From contig JAWWNJ010000108.1 of assembly GCA_037176885.1 (NCBI GenBank), positions 824,495 through 888,494 on the forward strand: DNA of 64,000 bases, written 5' to 3'. Below, piece after piece: positions 22,916 through 34,433 of this stretch. Source of the DNA: Favolaschia claudopus. Taxonomy: Eukaryota > Basidiomycota > Agaricomycetes > Agaricales > Mycenaceae. Position 1 is the first letter of the stretch. Every line of letters starts with the position of its first letter. The translations under genes were made by a program, and so were the position numbers. Under the pieces are notes generated by a model. The model did no database searches, was not told the DNA's origin, and was given only the letters and a program-made list of their open reading frames with translations.

Positions 22916-24648
22916 ATGTCCATCTTAGGGCTACCAATAGACGTCCCCCGTCACTCAGAAGTCTCTACAGCTTCATCTACGGCAGCTCTAACCTTGGTGA
23001 CCTTGCCTACAGACGCTCTGGAACCGATATTGCAGTTCCTGTACGATCGATGGTTTCTCGACATACACCGCGAATTCCAGTCGGAACCACACTTCGACTA
23101 CGAAAGATGTCCAGGTCAATATCTGCTGGCGCTGTCTTGCTCTTGTCGGTATATGAGAGCTCAAACTCTGCCGTGGATCTTTCGTGAGGTTTACAATTGG
23201 GACTCGTCTCGCGGGAGGGTTTGGGTGGAGCCATTGTGGCCATATTTCAGGTCCGTTGAGCCTCATGGTTGTATATCCAACACCGGAGCTGAGCCGGTGT
23301 TTTGAAGGACCGTTCATCTCAGGGACCACACTGCACAGAAACCTTATCGTCCTTCCCAGAAGCTTGCACTATCGCCGGAAACTATACGTTCGGTGTCTGT
23401 GATGCCCTCGCTCACCAGAATCTCGATTCGCCTCGGGTCATCCATTCCATGGGATTTACTCTATTCCATCTCGCTAGCACCATCTCTTCGGCGACTTGAG
23501 ATTCATCAAGCACGCTTGGATGGAGAGTTCCCTTCCAGTTCCCTTGCTTTTCCCGCTCTGGACACTCTATTGATTTCTATTGCGGGTTTCAGGAGTATCG
23601 CCAGTCGGGAAGGCGTAGATGATAACCAGGAAGCGACGAACGTACAGTCGCTGCTCAGCGCCGTCAACTGTCGTCTCACGGAGCTCTCGATTTCAGGCGA
23701 CCTCCTCTCGCCTCCATTCACCTCTATTGACTGGCCCCAAATTCGGCGGCTCGCGATAACAGAGCATCCGCCTGCTCCCTTCATCCCTGTTGTCGATCTT
23801 GTAGCCAACATGCCCAAACTGCGCGATCTGCAAGTCCTCTATACCTCAGACATGGCGCACGGCGGGGGGCCTTCGTCATTGATTCAGCTTGGAGACGCAA
23901 GTCGTCGAAATCTTTCCGATTGTTGCTCGCTGCTCTCTACTGTAAAGCTGGGGAACGTGCGCTCATACGATCCCATCTTTGCGCAACTCCCAGCGAGTCT
24001 GTGCTCGCTCTATCTTCGTGCCCCGGTCGACCCATATGCTGCGCGTTGGGGGTTCCCACAGAAGGCCTACTTGCCTCTCGATAAGCAGACGTTCTCGACA
24101 GCCCTCGATAATCTGCGCCAGCTTGAAGATTTGAAAGAGCTGTGTTTCGATCTGGACTCGTTCGTTACTGCTCCTTTCATTGAACGCATTGCGTCCGTAC
24201 TACCCCATGTCGAGGTCCTCGAGTTTTATCTACCTCAATACCCATTCATGGCTTCTCCCTACCGTTTTGACGAACGAGGCCGTGATGTCAGTGTACATCC
24301 ATCTCCATGACGCTTCGCCTTCAGCTGACCAACTTTCTTTCTTTCCTGTCTTTCCTACAGCCCGCCCTCCTCGCCGCGCTGAATCGGTTCCCGCATCTTC
24401 GTCACCTGCGTATAACGATGGACCTCCCGAGAGAGTGGTGGGACCCCCATTATTCTGAACAAGTCAATGCTCAGTGGCTGCTTTCGGGCGTTCACACTCT
24501 TGCCACTGTCTCATTCGCCTCTCCAAAGGAGATGTATCTTGTTGGGTACGATATGGCGGGTTGGCGCAGGTGGGATAGTGGTGTCTTCAACTTTACAATT
24601 CCTACTCCGCCTCCTTCACCCGACCCAATGGAAAATTTCTATTATTAA
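22916..24648 (+). CDS. F-box/LRR-like protein
   Basis: The start is ATG at 22916 (MSILGLPIDVPRHSEVSTAS). The N-terminal segment TLPTDALEPILQFLYDRW resembles an F-box helix, followed by LALSCSCRYMRAQTLPWIFR, typical of basidiomycete F-box proteins. Intron 1 runs 23251-23307 and joins PYF to RTVHLRDHTAQ. Intron 2 lies at about 24290-24360 (GTCAGT or GTACAT donor, CCTACAG acceptor). The remainder is leucine-rich with irregular repeats (LRRLEIHQARLDG, LRDLQVLYTS, LEDLKELCFDLDS, HLRHLRITMD) and ends DPMENFYY. Such proteins usually link substrates to SCF ubiquitin ligases through Skp1. The substrate is unknown. About 560 residues. The F-box match is weak by eye. Confidence 0.72.
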
Positions 24649-25012
24649 TGAAGAAACTCCACGTAGTTTATCTTGAATAGCATGTTATTTTCTGACCATG
24701 TAGCCTGCAGCTGTATGCGTTTCATTTTCATGTCAATACAGTAATAGGAAGTACTCCCTGCGAACTCATTTTCGTATGACTGCAAACGCTTGCTTATCTA
24801 GCACAATCACAAATATTCCAGCGTCCGAGATATCTGCCAGTGGGCTCAAGCTCGTTTACTAGTACTCGCACAGCAGTCGCACAGAGTCTCCCGAGTCGAG
24901 CGTGAGCAACGGTCGAAATTAGCAGCTATTGCTCCCCCTGATACATATTATGCGCATGCTGTAGTGGCCGTGGATGGGTTCATGGGTAGCGCGCGCTGTG
25001 CGAGGGAAGGAG
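24649..25012. other. Intergenic spacer before the segmental duplication
   Basis: This is about 360 bp holding the 3' end of the F-box gene and unique sequence. The duplicated unit begins close to 25013 (GATGATCAGGTGATCGCG). Confidence 0.45.
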
Positions 25013-28000
25013 AGATGACGATGATCAGGTGATCGCGTCTTTTCCTTCCCACGCTTGTTCTGTCTCCAAACTTGCTCCAAACCGCCAAGAGTCGCCGTCC
25101 TGTAAAATCGATGCAATCTCACCATACGGAGCATGTCTCCGGCAACCATCCACTTACTTCTTTGCTTGCGGTGACGCTCCAGCAACGAATGGCCCGATAA
25201 CTCGTGGCTCGACGGCTTGCTACTTTGTCCTTGTGCCCGACAAATTTTACAAGGTCGAGAAGCTTGAATCTCTCAACTTTTGGGACGTCGTACGGCTCGC
25301 GGGGTTGCTTTATATCGTGTGTAGTGGCATTTTGGTATGGTTGGGGAATCTTAACTCACAGGATGCGTCTTTGTAGAAAGCACGCAGAAATTTGCTCGAG
25401 ATCCATACAGACTCCCTCGCACCATGATCTTCTTCTGGCTTTGCAAGACTGAAGTCTCTGCCTTGTTATGTCAACGGTGGGGATAGCCTTGGGCGGCCTT
25501 CGTCTTATCGGGAGGCGCCGGAACAGATCTTGACGGAGTTCCGTCGATACTGTATGCAGCTATACCAGCTTTTCGTCAGGCGTGTCGCAGCGGCGCCGCT
25601 CTGCGTGCGGGAGCAAAAATTCCTTGTTTTGACTCCAGTCCAAGTAACCGTATCGAGCGTCATCATATCCAAGGACGACGTGACGCGGCTGTCGAGAAGC
25701 TGGAGGAAGGAAAAGTCATGAAAATGCGGTGGCGCACAAGTAGCGTGTCGTTGATGGATTTGCAGACAGCGGATGGTACGTCGTGAGATGCCACTGTTCA
25801 AGTTAGGTAAATCTGACGCTTTCGTACCATTTCAGGTCTTTTTCAGGAATATCGCGTTTATTCGACGACTAGGATTCGGAGAGGAGAGCGACTGCCTCCG
25901 CCTCCACTGCCCCTCGCTACGGACACTCTCCAGGAAACTCCACACCCGCCCCTCGTCCTGTTCCCGCTGCGCACGATTCCTCACCCTCTCGATGACCGTC
26001 GAGAATCCTGCCTCCGTCTCCACTAGCGACTCGCCCTCTCAAAGAGCCTGGAACCACCTCTCCCCGTCTCCCCGATTTCGACGCCCACGTCACCCTTATT
26101 CACGATGCAGCCCTCGACAAGACCTCAAGTTGAGCTCCACCTTACGATTCACCGCCGTCTTGCCTGGATTGACTGCACTCTGACTTCACAGACGAAGACC
26201 TCCCCGCACCTACTACACCCCCGTCATTCCGATCTCCCACGCAGCCTTCATCTAGCTTTACTGTCAAATACACCGGCTTCAGCGCACCTCTCTGCTGCCC
26301 CACAAACCTATTGAGCCCCCCGTTCTCATGATGTCCCTCGGCCCGCATAGGCTTGATCCACCGTCCACGACCGACCTCGGGCGGCAAGTATACCTCCTCC
26401 CCATCCTAGCGATGGAAGGCGCATCCCACGTTAGCGTGCTTTCTCGCGCTTGCGGCTTCCATACGAGGGCATGAGGATCCCGTTTTCACAAGCCTCACTT
26501 CGTTTGGGTACGGCGCTCTCAAGGTGCAGTTTTACCGTGCCGCGACGTTCGAGGAGGCGGCATGAGCGTGGGACGGAGCGTGCATTTTTCCGAGCTCGAA
26601 GTCAAGTCCTCACCGATGGAGACGGGGAGGAGAACCGTGCGAGTGCGTGTGGGTGGCGTGCGCCGTTACCCGTGAGCGTGTTAGTGAGCAGCGACACGTT
26701 AAGGATCGGGGATCGCCGTCAACGGGGGCTATCGCTGGGGGAGTAGGAGGGTGGTCGGGAAGCGGGAAGAGAGAACAGAACAGAAGATATTTGTGGGGAA
26801 GCCAGCAGAGCGCGAGGGCGAGAGGGAGTGAGAATGTGAATGCTGTCGTCCACTGGGAGCGCGTCTTCGATGTCGTGCTTGCCGAGGGCGTAATCAGGAG
26901 AGAGATCGAGAAGGAAGGGAAGATAGACGAGAATCAGACTATCTATCGAGGCCGACTCGACGCTTCTCGACGAGGACGCGGCTCCTCTACAACGCATCCT
27001 ACAAATACAGAAAAGGCTCCTACTCCTTCTCCCACCCTTTCACCCCGCCGTCCCACCTCCCCCACGCCCGCCATCCCCTTCAAGCTCCGTAATCTTGCGG
27101 ATGAATCTGCGCACCGCATTTCAAGGTATACTGGCTTTATTACTTCGTTTATCACTCTAAGTCGCTCACATCAGACTAGGCACACCGTTACCCACACCCT
27201 CATCCTCCCGTGTCGCGCCCGACAAAGCGATAATCGAGCTCCACGTCACCATCCATATCACTCCGGTCGCTCTCTCTCAGCCACCTGCCTACTCGTACCG
27301 CCGCGCGCCCCAAGGTCATTCAGAATCTGAACGAGGTGCGATATAATCCTCGCCATATTGCCAGTGTATTCAATAGGCACTGCCTACTTCGACACCCCCC
27401 GCTTCACCACCCCTCCTCGACCGTGAGCAGCAAGAGAAGAATACACACTTCATCCTCACCCGCAATCGATCCAGATTCTATGGAGGCGCTCACGGGGAAA
27501 GCGCTCGACGTTCTTCTGCGCGCGCGCCCCCGGTACAGACAGAGATACTATTACCCTCCTTCGGATCCCTAGTTTGTGTACTTGCGACCCCACAACGCTC
27601 GATGAGGCTCAGCGTCTCGGTCGTCGTCGATGGCGCGGCATGGGTTTGGATGGGGTGTCTGAGTGTAATGGGGCGCCGCCAGTGGGTCGGGGATGGTGTG
27701 ACGACGGACGGTGATGTGGAAGGGGAAGGGGATTGCGAGGGTGGGGCGAGGGGAAGGTCGTGTTTGTGTACGTGGTGGCTGTTGGCTGTTGGGGAGCGGG
27801 AGACGGGTTTGTTGGGAAGATGGTCGGGGGCGGGGGGGGGGGAGGAGCGAGAACAAGAACAAGACGCTCAGCTTGTTCGGTGCGAGGCGGACCCGACTGA
27901 CTCCTCTTGACGAGGATACACCGCTTCTAAAAAATAGAGAACGCGTGTCCTGCAGAAGGTTCCTTCAGCCACAGTCGTCATCATACCTTCCCTGCGCACT

Positions 28001-29732
28001 AGCCGCGCTCACCTTCAAGCTCCGCGACTTGACCGGGAGGCCGATATATTGCTGCGTTTCCTGCTGCGAAGATGGCACGAAAGCTCCTTCCATCATCCTG
28101 CTTCCCCTAATACCCGTACACTACACGATTCATGGCGCTGAATCGAGGTATACAGCATCTTCCAAGGTAAGCAAGTCTCCCTTCCTGAATAGCATCTTCA
28201 AGGGACTCACTCTCCGGGTCGGTCGTTTTTTACGCAGCTCATCGATCATCCCCCGATGGCTCTCCGTCCGCGTTTCGTCAGGTTTGGCCGCGTACTCGTA
28301 TCGAACGCTTGACTTTGCTCAAGGAGGAGGGGTGATCATCGAGCTAGTCAACCGCGACGAGTTGTCCGTTGCGACCGAGTCGTCTTCGCCCGCCAGTCTG
28401 CGGTGTAGGCGGCCGCATATCGCCACTCCTTCGTCTCACCCACCAGCCGCCGACGGTGTGGCACACCGCCCGATCTCGCCGCCTGCCTCCAACCGACATG
28501 CGCTCCACCATACACCACATCCGACATCGGTGAATCCCGAATCGGATATATCTTGTCGTCCGTCCTATGATCTTACGCATTGGGGGTGGCAGACGGACAG
28601 CGCAATGAGGTTCCCGGGTCCCTTTTGGAGCTGAACTGCCTTTCAGCCTGCTGCGTACAAGCTGCGTATCGGTCGAAGACGGAGGACCGCAGCTTTGAGG
28701 AATCCCGCACGCCCAATACATTGTCAAGCATCCTCGGGACTCGCCACCCCCGAAGTGTAACCGTACACCGGGAGCTTGACACCTACGTGTCCTGTTTGTA
28801 CGGGAAACAGGATGATCAGCTCGAGGCTCTCGGACGCCTGCACCAATTCACTCCCTTGACGAGGTCTTGGCGTCGGTGGTGATGTATCCGGCCCCGCTCG
28901 ACGTGCAGACGGCGAGGACGTCCTGCTTACCCCTCGTGACGGGATGATGGTTTTCATCGAGGACAAGTTCCTTGGACGATGCTGGCGCATTCACGGGATA
29001 GGATGAATACGGATGCTTGAAGGCGGTGTAAGAGAAGGCGGGGGAGGGCGTGTGCTGCGGAGGTGGGGTGTGTGGAGGTGAGGGACAGGCGAGCGTCTTG
29101 GTCTTTATTTGAAATGATGGAAGGGAGGAATCGACTTGGTGTGCACTGGGGATCGAAGTCAGACGACGGACGGCGTTTGTGTGCCGTCCCTCTATCTTCG
29201 TGTGCCGTCCGGAGAGCTTCGGCGTCGAGGCAGCACATCCTAGCAACTGGTGAAGTCGGGGGAGGTGCCCAGGGTGGATGGCAGGAGAACGCATCTGCTC
29301 CACATGTGACGAAGGACGGGCGATATATGTGGCTTCCTACCCTAGAGAGTGGCGAAGATGATTTGGACTCATCGCGCTTGACGAGCTCGATATTAGCCTC
29401 TCTTCCTTGTTTGTTTCGTTCGTTTGCCGGTTGTGTGAGCGTGGGGTTTTGACGCTCGATCTTCACTTCATTCGGCGCCTAGGGGATCACCAGCGCGTGT
29501 GGCGCTCGAGTTTCTTATGCGTCTGCTATTCAATCTGGGGGAGGGCCCGGGGGGGCTGTGCCGGTGTCGATGCATACACAGTCCTCCCGGATACGTCGTG
29601 GTTGGATGTCTCAAGAGACTATCTAATTCACGTGTTTGACGCGCCGCTGACGCTTTTAGGCGTTTATTAGGAGTCTTCCCCGTAATATTTCTTCAAATGT
29701 AACTTATTACTTGAGCAACAACATTATCTACT
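25013..29732. repeat. Diverged non-coding block of unit 1
   Basis: This is about 4.7 kb without an intact gene. It is collinear with 34.4-38.8 kb in unit 2 apart from indels and one inversion. Fragments with coding flavour recur, such as FKLRNLADES at about 27080 and FKLRDLTG at about 28013, and PDKAIIELHVTIHI near 27225. The first two suggest an internal repeat of a decayed gene. GC-rich and purine-biased stretches make long shadow ORFs on both strands. I do not recognise a family. An arrestin-like beta-sandwich gene is one weak possibility. Confidence 0.5.
28312..28577 (-). repeat. Inverted block relative to unit 2
   Basis: The reverse complement of this piece matches 37505-37755. For example, the reverse complement of 28482-28535 contains GATGTGGTGTATGGTGGAGC, and unit 2 at about 37553 has GATGTGGTGTATGGAGGAGC. 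Flanks on both sides are collinear in direct orientation. Confidence 0.8.
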
Positions 29733-31407
29733 TCAGCTTCTCCTCGCGGCGGCGCGTACTAGACGTCGGAAAATTGATATCGCCTCCTCTCGTTCCATCT
29801 CCCAATCTTCGTCGTTGTTTGTGGTTAGGCTCTCTGGATGAGAAAGATCGTCGTAGTCTTCCGCTTCGTCGCTATCGGAATCGGAGGAGGTGCCCCCCCC
29901 TGAATCCCAGTCGTCCGGATCCAGCTCGTAGTCCGAGTCAGAGGAGTCTGTGTCAATGTCATCTGACTCGTCGAACTTTGTGCTTGAGAGAAGGAATTCA
30001 AGGTAAGACATTGCAGAGAGACTGTAACCAAGTCCCGCCTCGTCACCGTCACAGTTAATCCCAGGAAGACTGGGGTAGAGCTGATAAAATCCACTGTGGT
30101 ACTGATACGAGCGTAGCTCCGGGAAGTCGCTTTTCCAATCTACCGTGGCAGTACAACGACCGCTTCCTAACAACTCAAGGACCTGTACCTTTTCGTGGCG
30201 AAAATCGAGTATTAAGGGGAGGAAGTATTCCATCAGTATGAGTTGCTGCAGCTTTGGACAACGACGCAAGATCTCGTTGAGATTTTTGTTGTCATCTATG
30301 CTAGCTAAACTCAGCGTGCGAAGAGATTGGCCATATTGAGTGAGGAAAGCGGCCCCGCCCCCGAATGTGTAGAGCCGGTCCTCAAACTGAGCCGTAGGGG
30401 GGTGGAGGAGTAGCCGTTGAAGGCCTGGTATCGCCCAATAGTTCCCAGGTTGGACGGAATCCGGAAAGATACAAAGGCGCAGGGAATGAAGCTGCGGAAA
30501 AATAAGTACGTCGTGGTCGCCGTAGTGTGTTGGGAGCGATATTGACAAAGCCTGTAACGTCGGGGCAAGATGCAGCAGAGCTGGAACGATAGACTGATAT
30601 TCTATCTGCTGGTCGACTTCGAGAAACGTGATTCGCCCGAAGTCCTCTCCGATATGTAGCGGGATAGGTGGAAATGGGGGGAGGGAAGTTTGGAAAGCAC
30701 TTTCCGAGGGCGGGATGATGCGCGGACTGAACGAAAAATGGATAATTTTGGGGCAGAGCCGGAATATGTTCTGGATTTCCGTGTCGTGCAGGGTATGGTA
30801 TCCTCGCGGAATATAGTAACCGATTTCTAGCCGTCGAACAAATGAGCCGACATTGAGCCTTGCCTCGAGGGCTTCAACGAATGCAGGGAGCTGGCCGATC
30901 CAGTGCAAAGTCACGGATTCGTACAGGAATTCAAGACCGACGCGGTACCACTGCTTGCAGACGCGTATAAGGGCCAATTTTGTTTCGAAATCGGCCGACC
31001 ATATGGTTCGAGGGAACGGCGGAAGTGTTCTACCATAGCGCACCACCCATGACGGTGGCAAAGCGTGTCGAAAGATGATCAGAAGAATTTCGTCGGCAAC
31101 GCTTGTAGCGGCTTTAGGCTGGTGCCACTGAAGTGAGGCTGGACTCAATGTACAGTCGAAGCAGTTCAGGCTCACCACACTCCCATCTAGTTCCGTGACG
31201 GAATAAGAGAGTTCAGTACAAGCACCTTTGTCTACGAAACTCTCCGAGTAAGGCTTCAAGACATTCTTTCGAAGAATCGGTGTACTTACCTCGGTTGACG
31301 CGTCCTACGCATGATCGAGTTGAATTAAGGCCCTGGGATTCTCCGAAATAAGTCTTAACACGGCCACCGTTTACATGTAAACGCACATCTTTCTCCGAAT
31401 CGACCAT
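29733..31407 (-). CDS. F-box-like protein with acidic tail (unit 1)
   Basis: I model three exons: 31290-31407 (MVDSEKDVRLHVNGGRVKTY), 31176-31231 (KGACTELSYSVTELDGSV) and 29733-31127. The introns (58 and 48 bp) have GTAAGT..GTAG and GTGAGC..TCAG ends and keep the frame. The F-box-like segment SVADEILLIIFRHALPPSWV is followed by LIRVCKQWYRVGLEFLYESV, a typical basidiomycete F-box to LRR junction. Leucine-rich segments follow (LHSLRLCIFPDSVQPG, LRTLSLASIDDN, LQQLILMEYFLPL). The C-terminus is strongly acidic (DDIDTDSSDSDYELDPDDWD) and closes with EEAISIFRRLVRAAARRS. About 522 residues. It is probably an SCF adaptor of unknown target. It is the intact copy of three paralogues in the duplication. 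Confidence 0.78.
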
Positions 31408-31726
31408 TGCGTTGGCGAGAGGCAGGAGGCAGCGAATGCACACCAGGTGACCACCATCACGACGATCTGATGATCATGATCGTAAATTTTTCAACCACAA
31501 GAAGTACTTAAAAGTTAAATTCGTTGGTCAGATTGATTTTTGAGTATTGAAAAGGGAACAGGAACCTTCATCTTACTCATCTGAATACTTCTGTAGTTTT
31601 GTTGACAAACAGACGGCCAGCATTGCTCACGACCATCGTGCAAAAACGCAAGCAAAACGTGCTGAATGTAGTTTATTATATGTAGATAGAATACTCAGAA
31701 CACCCGCCATCCTACGCCATCACGCC
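31408..31726. other. Spacer between F-box and membrane genes, unit 1
   Basis: This is about 320 bp. It contains the F-box promoter and the 3' end region of the membrane gene. The palindrome-like TGATCATGATCGTAA near 31470 has a counterpart near 42805 in unit 2. No gene is seen. Confidence 0.45.
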
Positions 31727-33923
31727 TCATGAATATGCAGGCTCAGGACTCGATCTCCTCACAAGAGGTAGACCATTCGCCGGAGCATCCAAAGCCATCT
31801 TCAACCGATCCGACGGTGATTCCTGCCCAAACAGCTCTTCTGCGTTCGCAGCTGCTCTAGACTTCAGCTCGGTCGGTCCGTATGCAGCCCCAATAGCGGT
31901 GGTAGGATCGACAAGACGACTCCTTGCTACGCGCGTGTACGGCGACTTTTTAATTTGTACGGCGGCGTTGACGGTGATGAGCGCAACAGCGAGACTATGA
32001 GCATCGTAAGTCCGGGTAGACGTAAACCATGAAAGCCAACGCACATATATATCGCAGAGAAGAGAAATAGCAGCAAGAAAGGGGGCAGAGGCATCCGGGA
32101 CCCAATGTGCGACGTCGTATTCTCCACGGTCAGCGCCTCTACTTGCCCCATGACATATGCCGTCGTTGAAAGCGTCACAAGGGCGAGCCGCTTAGCGAAT
32201 GCATCTGCGTAACTACCAGAAAACAAGCCAATACCCTCAACATAATCTGCGACGTATCGCAAGCCCGCTCGGGACCCGTCTGACAAGCGCTGGGCTTGCT
32301 CGAGATCTGATGGTACACTTGCCCATTGTGTGTAGGTGCCATTGAAGTAGTGATAAGTGACCTCGACGCCCTGCAGCTCGCAGGTGAGGATATTATATCC
32401 TCCTTGGTTCCCGTGTAGGAAGAATCCGGTATCGCCTACGACTGGATGGGGATCAGTATCGTTGTTCATCGTGTTGAGGAACACAATCAATTGATCAACG
32501 TACAAGCATCGTTCTCAGTGGCATCGGTGTTGTAGGCTTGTGAGATGATTTCAGCGCCCCATCGGAATGTCCTAGAATTAACCCACGTCAGGCGCTGCGG
32601 CTGATAAAGTAGAAAAGCCTCACGTAGAATTGGTGGTGGCATTACATGCGAGCGGGCTTCCATCTTCCCCTAGTGGACCGCCATGTACCGACCCAGCGAA
32701 AGAATTGCACCCCTCTGGTGTCGAAGTGTTGAAGTTCACGGATGCAGGGCAATTGGTGGTCAGATCCGCATTCGGGCCAGCATTTTTTCGGGTCGACACA
32801 TTGAGACGTTATGCTCTTGCATGTGGCCTTCACACCTGCGGCCTTGGCGACCCATCCGACACGGTCGGAAATGTTGGCGGTGGGGGGAACCATGATCGCT
32901 GTGGAGGCGTCTGTGAAAGCAATGACCATGTCGTGAGAAACATCATTCATGGCGAGAATTCGCTGAGAAGATGCTAAGGGATTCCCTCCAGACCTAAAAG
33001 TAAACAGCGCCTTCGATGAATAGGTGTAAGGTGGTCGATGAAAATTCACGCACCCTTTAATGAAGCCGCACTGATACGGTTTATTTCCAAACGCATCCTT
33101 GAGCCCATTACACATTGTTTGATTCACAATTCGCCCATATAAAGGGACAGGCCCGTCTCGAACGATTTCTGTGACAGGGTATAAGACACCTTTTGATACG
33201 AGTCCGAGCCACGTTTCTATCCCGGTCGTCCCATAACCGATGGCGAGGAAAAATAGCAGCATCAGTACTGCGTATCTCAATATCGGAGGCCGAGACAGAT
33301 TCTTGCCACCAGGAACAGCCCCTCGTCCGACCAAATACCTCGAGCCGTTCCAAAGCGCCTCGAGATTGGCGCCATTGAGCGTTTGCATCAGTATTCCCAA
33401 CCTGAATTGATGATTAGTATTGAGTATGCGATTTCGAATATAAGGAATGAGCCGCTGCGCACTGATACGGTGTGGGTCTGTCCGTCCCGTCGACGAGAGA
33501 TGCATCTACCCACCGCCCAGCCAGCACATACGCGGCAATTCCAATCACAATCGGAATCGAGAGACCGATGACAAGGGAAGATAAGTGCGCGATTGCGAGT
33601 GTGGTACCGAGTGGTGCTGCGGTGATGATCGCGCCGCCGGTAATGTGGTAGTCGTACCTGCCGAAGACCTGAACGATTACGCCTACATCGACGAGAGTGA
33701 CAGCCAGAATGATCAGTACTCCGGTGAGTACTACTGGCCAGATGGGTTCGGAAGCCCCTAGGCTCTGCAGCTCTTCGGTGCGAGTCCGTGGAAGAGATTG
33801 TTTTTCGAAAGTGGCAGTTCGGCTGGGAAGGAGGGTGGATGCACTGTTCTGACGGTTGAGTTGGGGCATGTCGTATGCGTCTTGGTATGTGTCGTATTCA
33901 TGGTGGGTCGAGCGGCTGGCCAT
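31727..33923 (-). pseudogene. Frameshifted multi-pass membrane protein (unit 1 copy)
   Basis: The start is ATG at 33923 (MASRSTHHEYDTYQDAYDMP). Exon 1 carries helices from PVVLTGVLIILAVTLVDVGV and LVIGLSIPIVIGIAAYVLAG. Exon 2 begins VGILMQTLNGANLEALWNGS and has a helix near AVLMLLFFLAIGYG. A Cys-containing loop follows (KPYQCGF, ATCKSITSQCVDPKKC). After this the frame is lost. At 32783-32788 there are six T, where the unit 2 copy has five (44134-44138), and translation then meets a stop near 32642. A second lesion near 32490-32502 is a net 8 bp gain beside ACACAATCAA that also breaks the frame. Later exons are otherwise well preserved, including LLLFLFSAIYILAVALITVN and EELFGQESPSDRL. It is a recent pseudogene, or the six-T run is an assembly error, though the 8 bp change is harder to explain that way. 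Confidence 0.8.
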
Positions 33924-34433
33924 ATGTAGAGGTGGGCCTTGCAGCACCGGGCAAGATGAGGACGGTGAATGGAAAACGCTGAGTACCAAATTCGTATGCC
34001 GCGATTATGATAGGCGAGATTGACGTATTCCAGTCTATCGACGGTGAAAAAAAAGATCCGACGATGTGAATGTGATTGAGGCTTGAGATGTTGTTTGCCT
34101 TTGAAGGAGTGGTGAGGATGCAGGAGAGACTGCAAGTTATATTGCCCATCGAGTGGAGCCAGAGTATGAGGTAGCGCCAACAGTCCAGACAATCGCCAGG
34201 CAGGGCGGAAAGAAACGCGTTAGTTGATACGCGACAAGAGAAACGGAAGTATCGCTTACATCGATTCCGAGTCGGCCCGTCAAAGCTTTCGTACGCAAGA
34301 CTGTGGCCTGAGGTTGCGTTGAATGAAGGCTCGAGTCTGTCCACGACGCAAAAAGCTCTGAGTCGAGCGCAGAGAGCCTGCCCTGCCGAAGGCGGGGTGC
34401 TTAAGCTTGTGGTGGTTGAAGACAAGAGAGAGA
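33924..34433. promoter_or_regulatory. Upstream region of the unit 1 membrane gene
   Basis: This is about 510 bp. Its 34138-34260 part (TATGAGGTAGCGCCAACAGT) is strongly conserved at 45483-45620 upstream of the unit 2 copy, next to a TATATAGCG or TATATTGCC element, suggesting a conserved core promoter. Sequence to the right of about 34260 is not shared. Confidence 0.5.

Larger units (their letters stand above)
25013..34433. repeat. Segmental duplication, unit 1
   Basis: This is the first of two tandem units. Order: diverged repeat block (25.0-29.7 kb), F-box gene (29.7-31.4 kb, minus), membrane-protein gene (31.7-33.9 kb, minus), and their shared upstream region to about 34.26 kb. The left edge GATGATCAGGTGATCGCG recurs at 34445. 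Many stretches align with unit 2, for example CCCGACAAATTTTAC at about 25238 and 34661, and the whole membrane-protein gene. Gene parts look much more similar than the repeat block. Confidence 0.85.

Noticed and set aside
25860..27300. Possible arrestin-like gene in the repeat block
   Set aside because: Short beta-strand-like fragments exist, but stops interrupt every frame and no arrestin motif is clear.
27711..28634. 307-codon plus-strand ORF in the unit 1 repeat block
   Set aside because: It runs through the inverted block and is not conserved in the same frame in unit 2; composition is low-complexity Gly/Arg and Ser/Pro.
30000..31000. Frameshift suspected at the N-terminus of the unit 1 F-box gene
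   Set aside because: Explained by two canonical introns that give a continuous frame from ATG at 31407.
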